DNA of 64,000 bases from Mesodorylaimus sp. YZB2_4. Its lineage: Eukaryota > Nematoda > Enoplea > Dorylaimida > Dorylaimidae. Under the pieces are notes generated by a model. That model saw nothing but the letters and a program-made list of their open reading frames with translations. It was not told the DNA's origin and did not search any database. The position numbers and the translations under genes are program-made. The stretch covers positions 186,001-250,000 of the forward strand of contig JASANH010000053.1 in the NCBI GenBank assembly GCA_030248295.1. Reading direction: 5' to 3'. Below are positions 1 through 12,089 of this stretch, in pieces (within the stretch, counting starts at the first letter, position 1; each line of letters opens with the position of its first letter).

Positions 1-309
1 CCCTTTCTGTACTGTAAGTGCGCAGAGGAAGTCGCCTAGACGACCCAGGTCTAAGACGAATTGCACTCCAGAATCGCTGTCGAAATATTGAAAATAGAGT
101 ATGATATTCAGATTTAGCACTCGTGTTTTAGTGGGGTGGCCAAAATTCTGGACCTCCAAATATACAACAACCAGTCGAAATTATTGATTGCCAAGGGGCA
201 CCATTTCGACTTGAATAATTGAGATGGCGGTCCAAAACTTTGGCTACCCCCAATAAAACGCGAGCGCTGAATCTGGATACCTCCTTTTCCGATATTTTCT
301 AATCGATTC

Positions 310-650
310 TACAGTGCACTTTGTGTTTGAGCGGGATTCGAACTTATATCTCCAGATCACCAGGCGTTTACAAAACCATCAACAAATCGACGAACCAGCA
401 CGTCGAAAAGTGCGAGCGTATTACTATTTTGAATGGCCACCTTGTTAGTGTAACGTTACAATGGAAAGAGCCTTGTCATTTCAGGCAGTAGACAAGTATC
501 CGTACAAAAATTTAAGCCTTGAGCGGGATTCGAACCCCAGGCGCGAGAGGTACCCTTCCAGCGTGGGATTACAGGCCCAGCGCTCGCACTTGTACACAAT
601 CAATAAGCTGTGGTGCTGGGAGTTTTAATGGTGCGACCAGCAATTGAATC
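310..650 (-). repeat. tRNA-like SINE remnants
   Basis: Two places (about 330-350 and 520-545) carry the reverse complement of a tRNA T-arm/B-box (TTCGAATCCCGCTCAA). The second is followed, in plus orientation, by a tRNA-like stretch to about 600. They read as decayed tRNA-derived retroposons rather than functional tRNAs because no acceptor stem can be formed. The rest of 1-950 shows nothing else I can support. Confidence 0.45.
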
Positions 651-951
651 CCGCTTCTGATCAAAGTTTTTGTAGATCTTGAAGCTAAAGTTTTTGATTT
701 TTCACTCCATGACATCGTAAGATCCAGGCACTTTCTAAAAGTTGGTCGCCTTATTTCACTTCTCTCACAACTCCTAGGCAGGGTTCTCCATGCAATGGGT
801 GCCCTGCCAAGCGAGCCCCTTCAGCACAAACCAGGCAGCTGTAGTCAAGAATTCGAACTTAGTTTGGGTGAAGGGAGTTCTGGATCTTTTTAATTTCATG
901 CTGCGATGCTGATAAGGTCAGGGGTCTGTAAGTTATTTACGTCAATCAACA

Positions 952-1628
952 TCACAAGGTGTAACTAGAAAGATCCAGAGGATCCTTTAGCCAAAGTGAC
1001 TCCAGAATCTCAGCCGCAGTTGTCTCTCCTGTCGTGTAGAACTAGCGCACCCAGGTGGACGGAGATATGACAGACCGAATCTGTGGGGCGAAAACTAAAA
1101 ATAGCAGAACAAGTCTCGAGACTATGTATACGTACCTGCGGCTGAAACATCACCCAGCGTGGTTTAGGTCTCTCAGACAGGGAATAGTATCGATCTCTTG
1201 ACTGCCAGGAAGGCTGGTTCCCATTTCGCAGAGAACACCAGCTGGAAGCCACGTCACTTATCAGGCTAAAGTTTCATTCACTAGCTCATGTCAGTCCGGC
1301 GAAAGGCAATATCCATTAACATGGATATTGCCTTTCGCCACGGCGCAAAATACCACTCTTCATTCCCTCTCGCTAAACGCCCCACAAAGGCCACCTAGGC
1401 TCTTCATACCTTGACAATTTCCCGGGGTTCTTTGTATCGGACTGTGATCGTACTCCCATCCGGATAGACCAGCAATGTGGGATAAAGACGCAAGTACTGT
1501 CGCCCACGCACTCTAGAATAACCCGCTCGGGTGCAATCGCATCTGATCGATGTCGTCGATACTGGCGCCAATCGAATCGATAACTCGAGAAGCGCCCTCG
1601 GGACCGTTTTACTCACCGCTAACATCAT
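952..1628 (-). CDS. mrpl-55: Mitochondrial ribosomal protein L55-like (3' end uncertain)
   Basis: The main exon is 1410-1628 (73 codons), opening with two consecutive ATGs. The N-terminus is rich in Arg, Ser and Leu with no acidic residues until mid-exon, as expected for mitochondrial import. The second half holds the L55 core RQYLRLYPTLLVYPDGSTI followed by VRYKEPREIVK, which matches the family pattern (RxxYxRLYPxLLVxxDGSTIxxRYxEPR). The protein is a metazoan-specific part of the mitochondrial large ribosomal subunit. The exon ends in a good donor (AAG|GTATGAAG). The family normally continues with a short PLDL-containing tail; a possible last exon at 986 downward reads DPLDL, but its acceptor is weak, so the 3' end is tentative. 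It lies 269 bp downstream of the TASOR-like gene on the same strand. Family assignment is confident; the full gene model is not. Confidence 0.72.
1298..1339. repeat. Perfect inverted repeat (hairpin), 19-bp arms
   Basis: Arms at 1298-1316 and 1321-1339 are exact reverse complements (GGCGAAAGGCAATATCCAT and its complement) around a 4-nt loop TAAC. It lies just beyond the donor of the L55-like main exon, so it would be transcribed as part of that intron or 3' region. No function is evident. It could be a foldback remnant or a small structured RNA. Confidence 0.9.
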
Positions 1629-1897
1629 GTCTAAAATTTTTCTGAAAACATAACCCATTATAACACTTGTCAACTTCAAAAATTACACCATGAAGATATT
1701 CCAGTCCAATAACTTCAGTATTTTCAAAAACCTCGCACCACTTTTATCCGACTTTTACTCACCATCAGACCATACCCATTCCAAACTTCTTTGGAGAAAA
1801 CCATGAAAATTTATAGCAACCCTTCCCGAACTCTAACTTCTAAACAGCACACACATTGTGTACATAATAGCAAACATGGGCAGGTTTTCTACTAGCA

Positions 1898-4800
1898 CTA
1901 CACATTCTGTAACTTGAGATAATCTCGCGCTAGAGTTTGCATATTCTGCACCAAGATGTCCGAGTCCAAAAACCGCTTGGCCGCCGCATTTTCTGGGTTC
2001 ATGTCTAAAATGGTCAATAAATCTGAATTACTGGAGAACATTACTGTAGATCCCTGTTGGATCGATATACAGAGACCTCGATAACTTCGATTCTGGCATA
2101 CACCAATACCAGTATCAGTCAAAAAAAGACAAATGAAGCAACCATCGAGCGCTACTTCAGTTACACTAGCTAAATTGGCTGTGGGAATCAATCGTGGTCA
2201 AATTTGTAAATTTCAGTGGCCTTATCCATAACAGGTGACCAAGTGCGCTTCAACGGAATGAATGCCATGCCAGCTCATTGGACTGAAGCTGCAAAATTGA
2301 GGCACCACAGACATAAAATCTCAAGAAGGGTCCAGACGAAGGGGCCTTTCGAGTAAAAACTGTATCCTTGGTTACTTGTTTCAATTACTCATAACAGCGC
2401 TCGTCCAAGGGGTAGTTCTATGAAACTTCCGCCGGCTAGGGGTGGGAGAGAAAATCAAGTAGCGCATGGGGGTTTTCCTGGCTAAAAAGCTGACAAGGCC
2501 CACTCCAAATGCTGTATCCCTACCCTGGGGTCTCAAAAAATTCCTCCTACCGCTGGAGTCATGAGACAAAACCCGTGTTCGCCTCAGGAAAGCATTTTCA
2601 CCGCGATCTTTAAGGCGATAAAGACAGCAAAAACGAGTATTCTTTGCAGGTGCGACTAACGAAACATCTTTATAAAGGCGACTAGAGGAGGGCTCGTGAA
2701 ACTGAGGAGTTTCAGAGGTTATTTAGGACTATCAATGTTGCTGGGAGCCCCATCACGAGACCAGGCTGTCCCTATTCTGTGTAGGCGGTACCTGTTACCT
2801 GCTCGTACTCGTATTTGCTTCCCCAAGCTTCAGACCTTTCCAGCCACGGAGGAGAAATTCAACCGTACGTTTAAATAACACTCCAATTCTGATGACTTAA
2901 TCTACTCAATAACCTGCCATCCTGGCGCAAAAACTGCTCACCAATACCGATACTGATATCGATCGGTATACAGTCAATCCATCGATGGATGTATAAAATG
3001 AATGCTAATAAGTCCCTGTCGACAGGCCCCGACTGTCTACAGCATACTTACTAGTCAGGAATATGAACGTGACATCGCCTTTCTCTCGACTTCTCAATTG
3101 TTGAATGCACGGCAAGTAATCGGCCGCAGCTCGACTTTCCTTATCGCAATCGTGTTCCTCCAATAGTTCCACCACGCCAGCCTTACGATAGTGGTTGAAC
3201 AGTTTCAACAGATTCGTCACTTCTTGATGCTTCGGTTCTGACGCAGGCAGTCTCCTCCTAAAAACAAAACTAATAGTTTTCAGAATCCACCCAGCATCGA
3301 CTGACCGGGGTGCGAGGCCACCGAACAGACCCGACCCGACCCAAGGCCCGGATCGATCCACCCGGCCCAACGTTGTATTGCGCGCCTGCCCACTTATTTT
3401 CTGAAATGTTGTATTTTCTTTCATTGATGAAGGCTATCGATAAAGGACATCCGCAGTCAGGAAGGGGCTGAAGGATTTTGGACGAAAACAAACAGAGGAG
3501 GAGAATTTCATGAACGAGTGAACGTGATCGTCCCTGATTTTGCCTCATGCTGCCTGAGATGGTAGCGTAGACTTTCACAACCTTTTACCAGTCCAACTTC
3601 ACCTGCAATATCGCGCTTCGTTTGTGGATTTCACTTTGTGGAGTAAAAGGGTGGCCGGTATGAGGACAGCTTTTTGAAATATATTGGGGCTGGGCCCCAC
3701 ACCCACACCGCCCCAGTTCCCCGAGGGACCCGACCAGCTGAACGTTTTGCCTATTGCCAGCCAGAAGTCATGACATGACGAGTGAGGCCGTGGAGTGACC
3801 AACTCTCACAGCAGGATCCCTCTGGCGGCTCCACTAGGAGCATCATCGCTGGAGCATCACTGCCGGATGGCGCATCAGCGTCCCTAGATGATAGCGGACG
3901 AGAAGGGAGGGACCCCACTGGCGTAAGAGGACCAGTTTCCTCACTCTGATAGTTCTGCTGACATTTTGTTCCCCCCCCCCCCGCCAGGCTCTTACATCGC
4001 AACACTGACATGTTCATACTGATTGACACATTTCACTGCGACATTGACACTCATCAGTTTCCTAGCGTTAAGTACCGCTTTTTAGCAGAGGCTGCCCTTT
4101 CGCATTTTGTCTAATCTGCTGCGTCTCTCGGATTCACGTTCACGTTCCTCGTGACTTTTTTAAATATATCCAGCAATCGCTGTTTTGGTCTGCCAAGCGG
4201 TCCCGTCTGCAGACCGAAAAATGCAACAGACACCATCATAAAAAAATTTTATGCGCCTAGTCGGTAGCCTATCCGCTTTCCAGCATTCCCAAACACCCTG
4301 GTCCAAGTCTGCTACGAGACGCCTTACTAACCTAGCCTCACACAGGTAGGTGCCACTTACTTGATATCAGCCAACTTCAACACGACCTGCGAATGTAACT
4401 TCAAAAGCCAATATCCCACTTTGGTCTCCTCTAAAAAGCAAAACCATCCATTTCTACAACTCTTGCACATCCGTTACCATCAATAACTTACGCCACACTT
4501 GAAACACTTTTAACATATTCTCCATTATTTCTGGAGTAATACGCGTCAAAACGAGATCATCGGGCACTACGACGCCACGACAAATTGCGTGATCACTTTC
4601 GGCCCCATATGCAACTGATTGATCGACGCCGCTGATGCTCGTCGAAGGTTGATCATCCTCAGATTCCATCAGCTTCTACAAGAAAAAACTTCAAAGATGC
4701 AACATCTGCTGCATAAGCTTCATGTGCTCACCTCAGTTTCGGCGCAAGATTTCTTGACTTGAGCATCGTCGTCGGACTCGAGCGACTGACTTCGTTTTTT

Positions 4801-7800
4801 CAGTAAACTTCCATATATTATACCCAAAAGCCCTTTGTCCAGACGACCTTGATTGTCATCGCTCAAACCAGTGCTCGTTTCACTAGCCATGTTTTGCCTA
4901 AGATAAGAGCATGAAAGTTTCCTCCAACATCTCACAAGAAATTTATGTGCGTCTATACTGTCCTTAACATTATTGAAGCACCAGTATGCATCTGCACTGC
5001 ACGGTTCACACAAAGAGCGGAAAGTAATTTCCAAGGTTTGCCAACAAAAATGTGATATTTTCCCTGATTAATTTTACATGTCCCACGACTATAAACCCAT
5101 TTCAGATGATTAAATGTCTTTCAGCATGATCAAAAGGCAAACACAAAAGGAGGGGACTCAAAATTTTAAACCTCAAAAAGCCATCTCCCAGTTTTCCTGA
5201 TTTTGGCTCAAAAATGTCTGTTTTCACAGGTTTTCCAGACATTTTCCAGATCTAGACGCATACGCGACAATGTCTGAACTTTCAGTACCCTACCCTACCT
5301 GCTCGTTGCACTGGTCTCCTCTCCATCATTTCCACGCTCTGCCGTACTCTCTAATGGCATGATCGTTGGCTCGGGCTGCGCTACTTCGAATTCCATGGTT
5401 ATGCCGGACTCTAAAACACTAGAACTCACCATCACACTAAATTCCACTTCCCTCCTCCACTTACCATCTATGGTCGGTTCTTCCAAATCCACAGGCTGTT
5501 TTTCCAACACCAGCAACGTCTTCCTTCGACTACCCGTATTTGCCCCATTCGAACTCGCTCCCATGCCTTGACTGGCTACTGGTGTCGACTGTCCCATAGA
5601 CTCATTATTGGTCGGAGTCGAATCCAGTCGCCGTTGAATTCGCGGATCACGCAGTAAAGCTTTCGTGGCAGGGTCGCCTACCATAGGCAACGCGTTGGGG
5701 GTCATCTGCGGTGGCTGAGCTGGTTCAGACTCGTTTTTTTGAACAGAGGTTGCTGGCAGTCGTTTGATCACTTGATCACCCGACGGCGTATATTTCTCCA
5801 CATACTCTCGAGTAATATCCAACAATCGTTTCGGATTGAGCACATTCCCATCGCTAGGAGTTGTGTCCAGCCTCGGTTGACTATCGTACGGGTCACGAAT
5901 GTAATCTGCATGGATAAAAATTCAAATCAGATGTGCATTTCAGGCCGAGATGATAAACTTACGCATTCCGGTTACAAATGAACGGAAACCGAACGTCATG
6001 CAATACAAAGAGCCAGGCGACTCTCGAAACGAAGGGATGCCCAGTTGACAAGAAAAGTGAGACGGAGGAAAGACCAAAATCGACGTGGCATCGTGCAAGG
6101 CCGCCAAACCTACCTAAATCATAAAACAACACAATTAATCCACAAGCCATGTTCTAAGTAGCGTTCGTTCGGGATCCCAATTCCGGTAAAAAAATGCTGT
6201 GGTTCAGATGTTTCAGAGACACGAGATGTTCCTGAAGCGGGAGGGGAGAGGAAGGAGATGTTTCAGAAGGGAAAGCTGGAGAAAATTTAGCGAATGATTA
6301 AACTGATAAAGAGGAAGGAAGGCATTTGTTTGCTGATTGTTGACTGATTTGCGCTGATTAGCGCACTTTTTGCTCGCCTGATCTTGAATGCAATGATAAA
6401 TACTGCACTAAAAATTGTTCAAGGAAATAGCTCTTTTTGGCTCTTTATTCGGTGGCTAATAAGGATTGGTTTGAGGTCATCTACAGCGAATATAAAAAAG
6501 TAAGAAACCAAGTTTTTAAAAACCCTGATACTGAAAGAGCGCTGGGTACTGGGAACATCATTACTACCCAGGCGGCTTCGAAAACTGAGGGTCATTTGCG
6601 TCCTCAAGGCGAGGAGACCAAGCGCTTTGTGCGTGTGGCTTCATAATCTAGACCAATTTCGAAATAAGTTCTGACTCACTTGGTTTATCAGGATTCATAA
6701 AAGAGAGGAAAATTGCTTTCCCTAAGTTTTTAAGGTTTCCCGGACAAAAACTCGACACTTCCCCTACTTATTTTCATACTTTCCCACGACTACTCCAAAT
6801 TCGAATGATTTAATGACTTCCAGCATAGTCAAAAGACATCTAGAAAAGTCTAGTAATGCGAGATTTGGAGCCTCGCAATGCAATCTCTCACAAGTTTTTT
6901 CTAGGTTTTCTAGATACTTCTCGCATTTCCCGACTTTTTTTAGTATTCCAATCTTGTACAAACCCTGCTGATAATCTAAAAATGGCTTCGGCAGCTTTTA
7001 AAAAGTTTTCCAACAAACTTCAAATTTTAGCAGAAAATTTTAAAAAAGCTCGTTGATGTCCTATCCCGTTCAAAATTGATTTTTACAAAAATGGCAAGTT
7101 GGTGAGAACCGTTTTTGGAAACTGCCCACTTCGACACACGTCCAGCGTATACAGTATTTCTACATTCTGGTTTTGGCCATCAATACTAGACTGTTTGACT
7201 GCAAGCCGTTTTTCCAGCCAGCAGTCGAAGATTCCAAGCAAGGCACAGCAGCGTCCTTCTGTGCGTCTCCACATGAGGTTGTCCTGGACTGGACACAGAC
7301 TTCCTAGGACAATAGTGGTGGGCTTGTGGACCTATCGGACAGCCTGACTCCTCGTTTGGCTTCCGTCTCTCCACTCGGAGCACCTCGACGGTGCCGCAGG
7401 TCACCCACAGCCTGGCATGCAAGGTCGGCGAGGGTGTATGGTTTTCAAAGCGACCTCTATCACCGGGGATCGAATTCGGGACGAGCCCAGTCTTTCGCTG
7501 CTCTGCAATACGGTCAAACCAACGTCTAACCGCGGAACCACCGCTCCTGTTATGCAGGTACTCTCAGACAGACTTAGGGATAAGTCCAAGTATGGGCAAG
7601 GTCAGCTGGGTTAGAGGGAGGAGGGGTAGAGATCAGATCAGATCGCCTAAGCCTGATCTGATTGCGTGTGAGAAAGGTCAGGCCAGGTCAGGTTTGGGTC
7701 GAGTCGAGTGAGCGAGTTGTATGACTGTTTACGTACAGCACTGTAGGCTGGCTGGACAATTGGCCTGTGCTGGGAGGCAAGGGCTTGGTCAAGCCCACAT

Positions 7801-10787
7801 ACAATTTGATCGCTTTTGCTTCCTTCATTTTCCTTCTTCCTGCTGGACCTGGGGGGGAGGGGGTTTCGAGAGGAAGGGTTTAATGTCCTGGCCTGCCCAA
7901 CAGGGGGGTTTAACCCCCCCCCCCTTTGCCCATACTTGGATAGGTCGGGATCACTTTTTCTGCTTTTATCCTTGAGCCTATTTTCCTCACTAAAGCACAT
8001 TTTTTAGTCATCCAGGTTTTTTAAGATTTTTTAGGCCGATTTTCAATCATTATACATGAGCTGAAATTAATGAGTACATTTGCAGTTTCGATACGCGTTC
8101 AAGCAAGGTCAACCTAGGCTTACGCAAAATCAGTTTTGCTACCGTTATTATCGATTTGAGTTGATGTTGCTGTTACCTCTTCATCGCTACTGCTTCATCG
8201 CAAATATGATGGATCAGAAAGCACCTTGCGTGCTTCTGCCTGTACTGTATATGCGGAATCCCGATGCCGCGAAATCGGGATCCCGATCCCTATTTTTAGT
8301 TGCCTGCGGTCTCTCGGGTAGTTTGTTCAACTATGTTAGGAATAATCTGTCACCCGCAGCGAATTTCTTGCTTATCTCCTACAGTAAGACTGTTTATCAG
8401 CACACATGAACAATATCTGTTTGTAGGCACACATCACTGTTGCATGCTTATTACAGCGGGATGGATTTTTATTGCCAAAAACCATATAAAATGGGCAGCA
8501 GCAAAGTCCCCTCAACACCCGAATCCTTCCCAGAGAAATTCCCAACCACCAAAGAAATCTGACTTACGGCATTGTTTTTGTACATCGCCGCCACCAATGC
8601 CGCAAATTTCTCTGACCGAACCTTTGGTGGTGCCAATCGATAAACGCTGACGAAATGACCCGTGCTCAATCGGCAGTCGCGTCTTTGTTTGAATAGCAAA
8701 CCCTGCGTGCCCTCGCTTCGTAATTCTTTAACTGGTGCCCACTCAATACACGACTCGGTAGTGACCAATTTCTTAATCAGCAAATGCTCTCCCCTAAAAC
8801 GCTCGAAATGTTATTTAGAGGGGGGGGGCTTTGGTAAGATAAAAAGTTGCCGAGAGAGCTATGTGCCATTTATTTTCCACCCGTACGATGACGGATTCAG
8901 GGAAAAATTAAACCAATCACAGCAACAAAATTCCGTCATCGCATTTTTGTTCGCGTTTGCTTCACCAAGTGGCAATTTAGAAAACCGCCAGGAAAAATTT
9001 AAAATTTAGCGAATCTCCCACCCCCAGCATGTTTGCCAATACGTAGTCATACTGTTGGCATACACAGCCCTGCCCACCCACAAGGTTTGTTGGAGTTACT
9101 TACAAATAAGGCGGCTTCATTTTAGCCAAATGACTAAACAATCGAAAACCACTTTCGAAATCCTTCTCCGAATCGGCGAAGCGTAGACCACCACCCCACA
9201 AACACTGTTCATTCTTCAACCAGTGGGGCATATTGGCCTTGTCCTCGTACACGTACTCGATCAGAGCGATCGGGCATACGTTCCTCGGAGGCGTGTTGAT
9301 GTCGACGTCAACGTAGTCGTACAGATACAACTGAAAATAAAATTGTTCCAAGCAACCAGCGATGCATATGTGATTGATTTTAAAATTTGCCAGCGGCCAG
9401 TAAATTTACAAAAATGTATATTTAATAACGATGGATTAAAATCCGACGAAATTTCATGGGGGTTGTAAAATACATGAATTTCTGAGTGCTTCTGATCTCG
9501 TGGCTTTATTATCACACAGGGCCCCATGAGGTGAAAATAGTTGCCCTAGCCAAGCACGTACAAGACTCGATTCGAACAGTCTCAACGGACTCATATCCAC
9601 ACCAGTCGATGTCGTTGGCTCCAACTTCGGTGCGTGACAATCGTAATTCGGCGACGGCTCCAAATGAGCTGACACAAATGCTGGTACTTGTTTCACTCGA
9701 CCCTGAAATAGGAAACTGTTATTTCATAGAGCACAAAACGGAAATAGAAATACTTATTTCACCTTCAAAATTTTGAAAATGATTAACGTTCCGTGTGCAC
9801 CTTCTAGAAGTGGCGCACCAGTTAGTACGTCGGAACTTTTGCTGACGTAAGCACCTAAGTAAAAAAATGTTGTTTCGAGAAATGGTTTTAATTTCGTCAA
9901 AATAAAAACTTCACGCACCCAAACTTGGCTTTCCTAGGGTACCCAAGGAATAATTCGATGACAGACCAAGTTTGCAAACTGTATCCACCTGAAAAATCCA
10001 AAACATATTTTAATTTTTAACTGATCGTGAGAGATGTCTGAGCATTTACTTCATCTCCGTTGAACGCATGCCAGAAACCGTACGAGATCGTAACATCCAG
10101 TTTCGCAGCTCGCATTTCCCGCCGCTTTTCTTCAAACTGCAAAAGACCCACAAGTGAAATTTTACAATTTACATCAGATAATACGAAAGAAGTTTCAGAG
10201 TCTGTAATAGAACAACGTCAAACATTTTACCTTCATTTCCAAATCGTCATTATTGACTTTAGTACATTTCAAGAACCGTACATTTGAATGCGGACGTCGA
10301 AAGAGACTCCGTTTTGTTATAGGCAAAATTTCCTGCTCGAATTCTCGGGATTTGAAATCGATAGTTTCATAAAAACCTGAGAATCAATAAAACGCCTTCA
10401 ATCTTATGCAAAAATTTAGGCGCCTTCCGAACAAAGCAGTGCAGGCTGTTTAAAACAGACACGAAAAGTAGGCTACACTGTAGGCCTATATGAAGACCTA
10501 AATTATCAAGAGCAGATGAAAATACTGAGGGTATCGTAAAAGATTTTTAAAAAAACGTCAAAATTTTTACCGATTTAGCTAGCAATCATCGAAACACATG
10601 ATGAGCATACCGACAAATCACAGAAACGACAGGGAAACATTAACTTACTCTTTTCGTCTTTCTTTTTCGGAATTTTGAAATCGGAAGTCCCAGTCGATGC
10701 CGTCATCGATGAAACGTGCGCGGGTTTTTCCTCAGAAGAATCTGCGCTTCCGCTACTTTTCTTCTTAATTAGAGAGGTCTTCTTCAT
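1898..10787 (-). CDS. TASOR-family protein (DUF3715 pseudo-PARP; HUSH-type silencing)
   Basis: Fourteen exons join in phase: 10649-10787, 10231-10376, 10050-10136, 9919-9988, 9763-9854, 9562-9702, 9104-9330, 8568-8793, 5963-6113, 5299-5905, 4732-4897, 4488-4675, 3052-3257 and 1898-2043; 2,592 nt, 863 residues. The N-terminus is Lys/Ser-rich. Exons 2-7 follow the TASOR/TEX15 order: SREFEQEI; FEEKRREMR; KLGLSSNYSLGTLGKPSLG; AYVSKSSDVL; GTLIIFKILKGRVK; LEPSPNYDCHAPK; then CPIALIEYVYE. Exons 8-9 carry a later segment (VFPPSHFSCQLGI, then GSLYCMTFGF) resembling the SPOC-like region. Exon 10 is a Pro/Ser-rich linker, and exons 13-14 resemble the C-terminal helical region (NHYRKAGVVELL, REKGDVTFIF). 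In vertebrates TASOR is the scaffold of the HUSH complex, which silences transgenes and LINE-1 through H3K9me3. At 863 residues this is about half the human length. No stop or frameshift interrupts it. Family: high confidence; individual exon edges: moderate. Confidence 0.83.
2044..3051 (-). other. Last intron of the TASOR-like gene
   Basis: I see no additional in-phase exon here. A Pro-rich antisense stretch near 2381-2569 and an open stretch near 2240-2290 could not be joined to the flanking exons without stops. An additional 3' exon or an alternative end cannot be excluded. Confidence 0.5.
3580..4040. other. TASOR intron segment with C-tract and GC-rich insert
   Basis: Within the intron 3258-4487 lies a GC-rich segment with a C-homopolymer at about 3970-3982. 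Part of it (GGACCAG-containing, about 3780-3950) resembles 11480-11530, which hints at a dispersed repeat. No coding potential can be supported. Confidence 0.35.
7195..7560 (-). repeat. tRNA-derived SINE, copy 1 (in TASOR intron)
   Basis: Read on the minus strand, it starts with a tRNA-like head (GGTGGTTCCGC near 7540) and a B-box region near 7465-7482 (complement of ATCGAATTCGGGAC). A unique body follows that contains the complement of CTCCACTCGGAGCACCTCG (about 7368). The body and head are clearly shared with 12720-13125, and partly with 37080-37330 and 55395-55600. Promoter boxes plus dispersed copies define a SINE. This copy sits in the 2.45-kb intron between TASOR-like exons 8 and 9. Confidence 0.75.
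7585..7940. mobile_element. MITE-like element with 12-bp terminal inverted repeats, copy 1
   Basis: The ends are TCCAAGTATGGG (7585-7596) and CCCATACTTGGA (7929-7940), an exact 12-bp inverted pair enclosing 356 bp with no transposase. The interior has a GATCAGATCAGATC run, a poly-G/poly-C stretch and the phrase GCTGGACCTGGG. A second copy lies in reverse orientation at 54205-54611 with matching interior landmarks. These are the hallmarks of a non-autonomous DNA transposon. Target-site duplication is not obvious. It lies next to SINE copy 1 in the same TASOR intron. Confidence 0.75.
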
Positions 10788-12089
10788 GTTTGAAGCGGAT
10801 TTTAGGATTTACTTTAAAAAATGCAGATGTGAGAAAAATGAGAAGACCGTGAGAAACAAAACAAGAAAACAAAATTACCAAAAGAACGCTTTCGAGCCGA
10901 CCTCACGGATCTACTGTACGTTCTCTCTCTCGAGAGACTGACACTATTATAGCGCTTCTAGCAGACAGTTTTGTAAAACCATATCAGAAAGAGCGCGGTT
11001 TTTGAATTATTCTCTGCTTAGCACTCATCGCGTCCTATCGGCTTTCTCTGAATTGTGCAATAAACAGTATACGTATGCCCTCTTGCTTCCCGCGGCTAAT
11101 ATATTATACACCGTCTTGATAAACCGTGATTTTTCAAAATTTGCAAGCGCAATGCAAAACAAAAATCCCATTCAGTCATGCTGTACCTTTTGCATACTGA
11201 TTGCATGCACCGTCTGCTACGGTTATACAGCCAGCCATAGCCTATCAGCTTTCGGTTTTCTGGGGAAGCACATTTTTTACTGGAATCTTTATTTTATTCT
11301 GACATGAAATTCGCTGCTCATATATATTAGCCATACTGTTCGAAGTGTGGCTAACCAGCAATCATGATGATAAGCGAGCCCGTGCCGTGAGGCGATTAAT
11401 TCAACAGTAGGCTCCCTCTGATGTCTCAATACGAGCACCCGAGCGAGGGCATCCTTTGCCCACTAGCGCCCAGGGTATAGCGGCGAGGGTGTCGCCCGCC
11501 TGCTGTTAAAGGACCAGATTCCTGATTTTCGACTCGTTCAGCGTCCGCATCTCGATGGTACTGGATAAAGCGCCCAGAGCAGGTGTGCAGTGCCAGCAAC
11601 GGACTTCTAAACTGCAACTCCCAGCAGCAGAGCTGCGACCTCCAGGTCAGGGTTGATGGCCTAAGCGATGCGGGACCAACGCCTTACAACCAAACTGGCA
11701 ATGAGACACCGCAGCACCAACGAGGAACGATTTTGTGAGTTTTTTCTTTTGATTCTTGGTTATCGGGCTTACATGGCCAGATGGTCGGTTCAGTGGTGCC
11801 AGTGGCGTGCTGTGTGGTGTCGATGATCGCCGAGACCTTGGCGTTTTGAGCGTGAATAAGCCTGGTTTTGCTGTGCTGTTGCGTGCTCTACTGTAGGACT
11901 CTAGGTTCATTTTTGGTCATAGGCTCTCCCAGTCCCCTCTGTTGGTGCGTGTGTCATCTCAGCTTTTTGGTTGAGTTGTAACCGGACCAGGGTTTTTGGG
12001 TCGTGTCTTCTTTCGAAGAGCTTTCGGGTGAGTCTGTTTCAAATTTTTTTTCGTGAAACTCGCTAGGATTTTTCTTGCGACACTCACAC
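10788..12089. other. Intergenic, likely retroelement 5' region in its right half
   Basis: There is no gene I can support. The segment from about 11400 to 12089 leads directly into the BEL-like gag fragment and may be its LTR/leader. The first 600 bp, upstream of the TASOR-like start codon, is presumably that gene's promoter side, but no clear core motif stands out. Confidence 0.4.

Noticed and set aside
7391-8007. Several overlapping open frames in the TASOR intron
   Set aside because: They lie entirely within the SINE and MITE and read through their poly-G/C tracts.
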